Part shown: positions 16,742 through 19,882 of the stretch, piece by piece
How the letters are laid out: each line of letters opens with the position of its first letter
How positions within the stretch are numbered: the stretch's first letter is position 1
NCBI GenBank assembly: GCA_030152125.1
Contig: JASLIR010000300.1
Span: 1 to 19,882, forward strand
Origin: Alkanindiges sp.
GTDB lineage: Bacteria > Pseudomonadota > Gammaproteobacteria > Pseudomonadales > Moraxellaceae
Direction of reading: 5' to 3'
DNA length: 19,882 bases
Made by a program: the position numbers and the translations under genes
The notes under the pieces: generated by a model
Database searches by the model: none
Told to the model about the DNA's origin: nothing
Seen by the model: the letters and a program-made list of their open reading frames with translations, nothing else

Positions 16742-17512
16742 TCAGACAGCCAGACCACGGATAACCGAAGTGGCATTAACCGGGCGCTGAAAAGCAGGGT
16801 TTAGTGTGCCACCACCAAAAGGAATCGGCTGACCACGCTTTTTAAACTTGAGTGGTAGCCAGCGTACCCGTTCCGGCAGGAAAGGTTCCACAAAATGACT
16901 GCGACTGGCGGCCATGGCATCGGTCATTTTTTGCGGGTAAATCACGTAGTCATAACCCTGTTCAGCCCACAGCGGCATGATGATTGGAATTTCCTCAATA
17001 ATGTATTCGCGGCACTTGGCAGCAGCGGCCTCAATGTCGGCATCCGGGTCACGCAGTTTCAGGCGCTCAATAAATACATCAATGGTGGAATCAATGGCCC
17101 CACGAAAGCCCTCAGACTCATGCAGCTTGTGCTCTACCTTGCGCCGCCACTCGGAATATTTAGGGTCAGACAGCTCCTCAATCCAGCGGGTAATCTGCAC
17201 ATCCATTTTTAGCCCGGCAATGGCCGCTGCATTGCGCTCCAGCCACTTATGACCTGCCTGTTGCGACAGTGCCAGCGCTTCGGCAGTGCTGCTGGCATCC
17301 ACATTATGCCGTTGCAGGGTGTCCGCCACCACTACTTTACAGTGTGAAAAGCCGGACTCATTCAGTAAATGGATGGCAGAATACAGGCGCTGGTCTTCGT
17401 GGTAATCCTGCCCCACACTGATTGCCAGTACACAGCGCTTGCCATGAAAATCGTGTTCCTCGCCGCCTTTGTTGAAATAGGCTTTTAAATTTATTTCACT
17501 AATAACAGTCAT
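16742..17512 (-). CDS. tRNA-dependent cyclodipeptide synthase, XYP subfamily
   Basis: CDPSs use two aminoacyl-tRNAs to make a cyclic dipeptide (diketopiperazine) in the cytosol. This 256-residue protein matches the family length and key sites. Compared from memory with AlbC, Ser32 in LAISVGQDY equals catalytic Ser37. Tyr170 and Glu174 in EYIIEEIP equal Tyr178 and Glu182 with the same spacing and the following Pro. VIYP (190-193) supplies the Tyr-Pro of the XYP subfamily. Gln35 stands where NYQ enzymes have Asn40, again XYP-like. The segment ELSDPKYSEWRRKVEHKL is basic, fitting tRNA contact. AGGAGA precedes the ATG by 6 bp. The 2OG oxygenase gene ends 10 bp upstream, so the two are coupled. 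The amino acids joined cannot be read by eye. Alternative: a CDPS-fold protein of changed function, unlikely as the active site is complete. Confidence 0.88.
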   Translation of the reverse strand: MTVISEINLKAYFNKGGEEHDFHGKRCVLAISVGQDYHEDQRLYSAIHLLNESGFSHCKVVVADTLQRHNVDASSTAEALALSQQAGHKWLERNAAAIAGLKMDVQITRWIEELSDPKYSEWRRKVEHKLHESEGFRGAIDSTIDVFIERLKLRDPDADIEAAAAKCREYIIEEIPIIMPLWAEQGYDYVIYPQKMTDAMAASRSHFVEPFLPERVRWLPLKFKKRGQPIPFGGGTLNPAFQRPVNATSVIRGLAV

Positions 17513-17522
17513 TGTTGTCTCC

Positions 17523-18296
17523 TTAACTCCAGTAAGCTAACGGTTTGTCTTCGCCAAAGTACCCTACAAACGAACTAAGGGTGACACGGTGGCTCAAACT
17601 TGATGGACGTACGGCATGAATAAAACGCGGGTTGAGTAAAATCAGGTCGCCGGGTTGCGGCTTAATCACAGCGGCTGGTGCTGGCAAAATGTCACGGTCA
17701 AGGCCATAGCCTTTTTCACCCTGCAACTGACGGTATTCTTCTTCGCTGGGCTCAATATTCCACATCTCTAGCTCGCCACCTTCCTCTGGAATCTCCAGAT
17801 AAATGTTGGCGGATAACTGCTTGAGCAATGGCTCATCCTGTGGCGGTGCATTACGGGTTAAATTATCGGTATGCGGAATTAAATCCACCCCGCTACGCTG
17901 AAAACGGCATACGCCGACAAAACATTTTTGCCCGTCAATCTGTAGCAGGCGGGCACCCGCTGACCATACTTCGTCCAGCAGCAAACGAAACTCATCAATA
18001 GGTGATGCATAGGGCTTAAAGGCATTGCGGATCAGCTGGATATTGCTGCGCGCTACGGCATGGTACTGCTGGCGGTCTTCCGCGCTTTTTACCTCAATAA
18101 ACGCCTTGCCCACCCGTACATATTCAGTTTTGTTATCCAGCATGGTTTGCTGCTGGAACGGGTAAAGGGAATCCTTGGCGCGCTGCACAATTTCTGCGGA
18201 GGCAAAGCCCTGAATATGCAAACCAAAAGCCTTACCCTGAATCACATTCAGAATGTGCTGATGGTTTAGATCCGTCACGGTGGTGGATTGAAACAT
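17523..18296 (-). CDS. Fe(II)/2-oxoglutarate-dependent oxygenase
   Basis: A 257-residue double-stranded beta-helix oxygenase. The iron ligands are visible: His142 and Asp144 in LIPHTDN and His227 in NPRFIHAV. Arg237, ten residues on, would bind the 2OG carboxylate (SHRVTLSSFVGYFG). The segment KPQPGDLILLNP before the distal His is typical. Such enzymes hydroxylate, desaturate or cyclise small molecules. The gene is first in a unit with the CDPS 10 bp downstream, so the cyclic dipeptide or its product is the probable substrate (inference). In the bicyclomycin pathway several 2OG oxygenases likewise modify a CDPS product. The ATG follows AGGA by about 10 bp. Amino-acid or protein hydroxylation is the main alternative. 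Confidence 0.88.
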   Translation of the reverse strand: MFQSTTVTDLNHQHILNVIQGKAFGLHIQGFASAEIVQRAKDSLYPFQQQTMLDNKTEYVRVGKAFIEVKSAEDRQQYHAVARSNIQLIRNAFKPYASPIDEFRLLLDEVWSAGARLLQIDGQKCFVGVCRFQRSGVDLIPHTDNLTRNAPPQDEPLLKQLSANIYLEIPEEGGELEMWNIEPSEEEYRQLQGEKGYGLDRDILPAPAAVIKPQPGDLILLNPRFIHAVRPSSLSHRVTLSSFVGYFGEDKPLAYWS

Positions 18297-18559
18297 AATT
18301 CTTTATCCTGTTTCTCTTAAGTTAGGGGCTAGCGACACAACAGTTCAGCCATACTTGTATTCAGGTGCCCATGTCTTGTATGCAGCATCGTTGCTGCTTC
18401 AGGCTTATATTAAGCAGGTCTTAATCATAATAAAAATACATTTTATGCATACTCTTATATAAAAATATTTTATTTTAATCTTGTAAGAATTTATCTGCTT
18501 TTCACATATAGCTGCCATAAAAACTCTTATAGCAATTGAACTTATTGAAATACAGGCAT
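18297..18559 (-). promoter_or_regulatory. AT-rich upstream region of the oxygenase-CDPS unit
   Basis: This region must hold the promoter of the unit. The heptamer CTTGTAT occurs at 18354-18360 and again at 18375-18381, exactly 21 bp (two helical turns) apart. It lies 58-85 bp before the oxygenase ATG, as expected of a binding site for a dimeric regulator. A hairpin GCAGCA-TCGT-TGCTGC (18382-18397) adjoins it, and GCTTA-TAT-TAAGC lies just beyond. From 18420 to 18480 the sequence is very AT-rich. I find no confident -35/-10 pair and no small gene; the frame at 18405-18647 crosses the terminator and the mobile element. Confidence 0.4.
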
Positions 18560-18585
18560 AAAAAAGCACCACGCTAACGTGGTGC
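18560..18585 (-). terminator. Intrinsic terminator of the racemase unit
   Basis: A perfect 8-bp stem, GCACCACG (18566-18573) with CGTGGTGC (18578-18585), closes the loop CTAA. On the minus strand it is followed by T6 (18565-18560). Its strand and position show that it serves the racemase gene, from which it is now separated by the 266-bp mobile element. Confidence 0.8.
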
Positions 18586-18628
18586 TGGTACAGCAATACA
18601 GGCAGGAAGCATAAGTCAACAGGAGTTA

Positions 18629-18894
18629 GGGTCTGCTGACAGTTCATATGCGGACTGCGTTGTCGGCTAAAATTGATTCAAACAAGGCGTGAAACGCAGG
18701 CAATGGCAAGCCCTTACCAAGTTTCACAACGAAGTTTGGGGCAATTTTAGCCACAACCTGAAAGGACAGGGACGTTTTTTGGCGCTGCTGCGTTATGAAT
18801 TGCTCATTTAGAATGACTAAATATTGCAATTCATGCCTTGCATCGCCTAAAAAACGTCCACTGGCGCAACCGCACCTGAATTGTCAACAGACCC
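18629..18894 (-). mobile_element. 266-bp MITE-like element, copy 2
   Basis: Second copy of the element at 5061-5326, in the opposite orientation and of identical length. It is flanked by TA on both sides (18627-18628 and 18895-18896). Terminal repeats read GGGTCTGTTGACAATTCA and, on the other end, GGGTCTGCTGACAGTTCA. Both ends carry GGGTCTG where both ends of copy 1 carry GGGCCTG. The internal arms are better preserved here, for example GAATTGC with GCAATTC and GTGAAAC with GTTTCAC. It lies 17 bp past the racemase stop. A 61-codon open frame inside it (18644-18829, minus) has no coding support. Confidence 0.8.
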
Positions 18895-18913
18895 TAGATA
18901 CATGGCTATATTT

Positions 18914-19702
18914 TTAAAAGGGTGCGACTGCAGATAAAGGTTGTCTAAGACTTGTAAACAACACATCGTAGCCTTTGCTGGGCTTACTGGCATTAAAACC
19001 ATATAAGCGCTCACTGTGCTTAAAGCCTAGGTTCACCAGTGCCTGTGCAATGGCAATGCTGGTCGGTGCCGGGTCAATCACCGGCACATCAATTCCCGCC
19101 GCTTTTAATTGCGTAGTTACTGCTTCGGCGGTACCTAAAAAGCCGGTACAGCCAAGTACTATCACATCGGCCTTATCCTGCTGTACGGCCAGAATAGCCT
19201 GCCTTGCCAGTGCATCATTTAATAGGTTGATGTCATGCAGCATATCCAGTACCGGAATATCAATCACCCGTACCGATGCCAGCTGTTCATGCACGCCATA
19301 TTGCCTGGCAATATTTTCAATCAGTGGCCGTACTGACTCCACTACGGAAATCACACTAAAACGATGCCCCAGCAGGGATGCCACATGCATGGACGTTTGC
19401 CCCGGCCCCAGTACCAGAATATTGCTGATTTCCCGTGCGGCAATAAGGCCGGGGTCGCCAAAACAGGAAATAATGGCAGCATCCACGCCATCTTTTTCTG
19501 CCTGCACCACCTGTTCCAGAATACCCGGCACCGCCAGTGCGGCATCCACTTCATTTTCAATGGAGGCTGGGCCTACCCTTAAGGTACGGAAGGATACGTC
19601 CAGCCCCTGTTGTTGCAGGTTGCCGAGGTAGGCATCCAGATCAGCCTCAATTTTGCTGCTGGGGTCAGTAAAATGCGGGGAAATAATACGTATTTTAGCC
19701 AT
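18914..19702 (-). CDS. Asp/Glu/hydantoin racemase family protein
   Basis: Cofactor-independent two-cysteine racemase of 262 residues. The catalytic pair is Cys80 in ISCFGDPG and Cys185 in VLGCTGF. The CFGDPG form and the GPGQTSMHVASLLG segment are typical of hydantoin/allantoin racemases (HyuE-like) rather than MurI. The substrate would be a 5-substituted hydantoin, allantoin or an amino acid; it cannot be decided here. It is transcribed toward the oxygenase-CDPS unit but has its own terminator, so it is not clearly part of that pathway. The ATG has only a weak ribosome site (GAGATAGCCC). The 3' end was separated from its terminator by the mobile element. Confidence 0.87.
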   Translation of the reverse strand: MAKIRIISPHFTDPSSKIEADLDAYLGNLQQQGLDVSFRTLRVGPASIENEVDAALAVPGILEQVVQAEKDGVDAAIISCFGDPGLIAAREISNILVLGPGQTSMHVASLLGHRFSVISVVESVRPLIENIARQYGVHEQLASVRVIDIPVLDMLHDINLLNDALARQAILAVQQDKADVIVLGCTGFLGTAEAVTTQLKAAGIDVPVIDPAPTSIAIAQALVNLGFKHSERLYGFNASKPSKGYDVLFTSLRQPLSAVAPF

Positions 19703-19819
19703 GGGCTATCTCATGTTCATTGTGTTCAAATCATCTTATCGGCAGGTTTAAAATTAATTAAATACATTTTTAATATGTATATATATAAATTATTTTTATT
19801 TTAAGAAGGAGTTTTAAAG

Positions 19820-19849
19820 CATCCAGAATGCACAATGGCATTCTGGATG
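19820..19849. terminator. Hairpin near the right window edge
   Basis: A perfect 12-bp stem, CATCCAGAATGC (19820-19831) with GCATTCTGGATG (19838-19849), closes a 6-base loop. On the minus strand CTTTAAAAC follows and on the plus strand GATGTTTATT, so the U tracts are weak. It probably ends a gene lying beyond the window on the minus strand. The 117 bp between it and the racemase start are very AT-rich and show no gene. Confidence 0.5.
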
Positions 19850-19882
19850 GATGTTTATTAGCAATATAAAGCAAAGCCATCA

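Noticed and set aside
16742..18296. Recent horizontal transfer of the CDPS unit based on composition
   Set aside because: Base and codon character of these genes look like their neighbours by eye, and no integrase, tRNA or attachment repeat is present; gene content alone is not enough.
18405..18829. Two minus-strand frames (80 and 61 codons) around element copy 2
   Set aside because: They cross the racemase terminator or lie wholly inside the palindromic element, and copy 1 does not keep an equivalent frame.
18975..19631. 218-codon plus-strand frame opposite the racemase
   Set aside because: It is antisense to a gene with clear catalytic motifs; its Ser/Cys/Thr-rich composition is that of a shadow frame.

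Overview
The window looks like chromosome of a gammaproteobacterium, most likely Moraxellaceae (Acinetobacter/Alkanindiges-like). The basis is recalled protein character and gene order: a HisZ of the Acinetobacter type next to purA, a YcgL ending in PEGLRGA beside rnd, ybaB-recR, a metZ-type sulfhydrylase and a PF10118 hydrolase. This assignment is inference; no search was run. I see no rRNA, tRNA, CRISPR, phage gene or transposase gene.

Layout. 1-651 (+) is the 3' part of a PF10118 metal-dependent hydrolase. It converges on purA through a 464-bp spacer full of hairpins. hisZ-purA (-) follow, then an Epd/GAPDH-like dehydrogenase (-) with its own terminator and repeated GAACAAAG boxes upstream. 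A 266-bp non-coding inverted-repeat element (copy 1) abuts the stop codon of a VWA gene. That gene ends a tight minus-strand run: ycgL, a small membrane protein, a MoxR-type AAA+ ATPase and the VWA protein. rnd lies just upstream. metZ-ybaB-recR (-) end in a good intrinsic terminator. From 12007 a plus-strand group codes for a PhaC-like hydrolase with a Ser nucleophile, a beta-hydroxyacid dehydrogenase and a HIT protein. It converges on a DUF4124 periplasmic protein (-).

The right-hand 5 kb is accessory in character. Two genes 10 bp apart on the minus strand encode an Fe(II)/2-oxoglutarate oxygenase and a tRNA-dependent cyclodipeptide synthase (CDPS) of the XYP subfamily. The CDPS is recognised from the Ser pocket motif, the Tyr...Glu pair and the YP motif. 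An LLM-class flavin monooxygenase of the NtaA/SnaA/DszA family lies 91 bp downstream, behind a hairpin. A hydantoin/Asp-Glu-type racemase lies upstream as a separate unit. Together they suggest an undescribed modified-diketopiperazine pathway: the CDPS joins two aminoacyl-tRNAs, the 2OG oxygenase hydroxylates or desaturates the product, and the LLM enzyme may oxidise it further.

A second copy of the 266-bp element sits between the racemase stop and that gene's terminator. The two copies have equal length, differ at about 34 positions (by hand) with no indels, have TA-flanked terminal inverted repeats, and show paired substitutions in several stems. They therefore look like a mobile element of MITE type whose folded structure is conserved.
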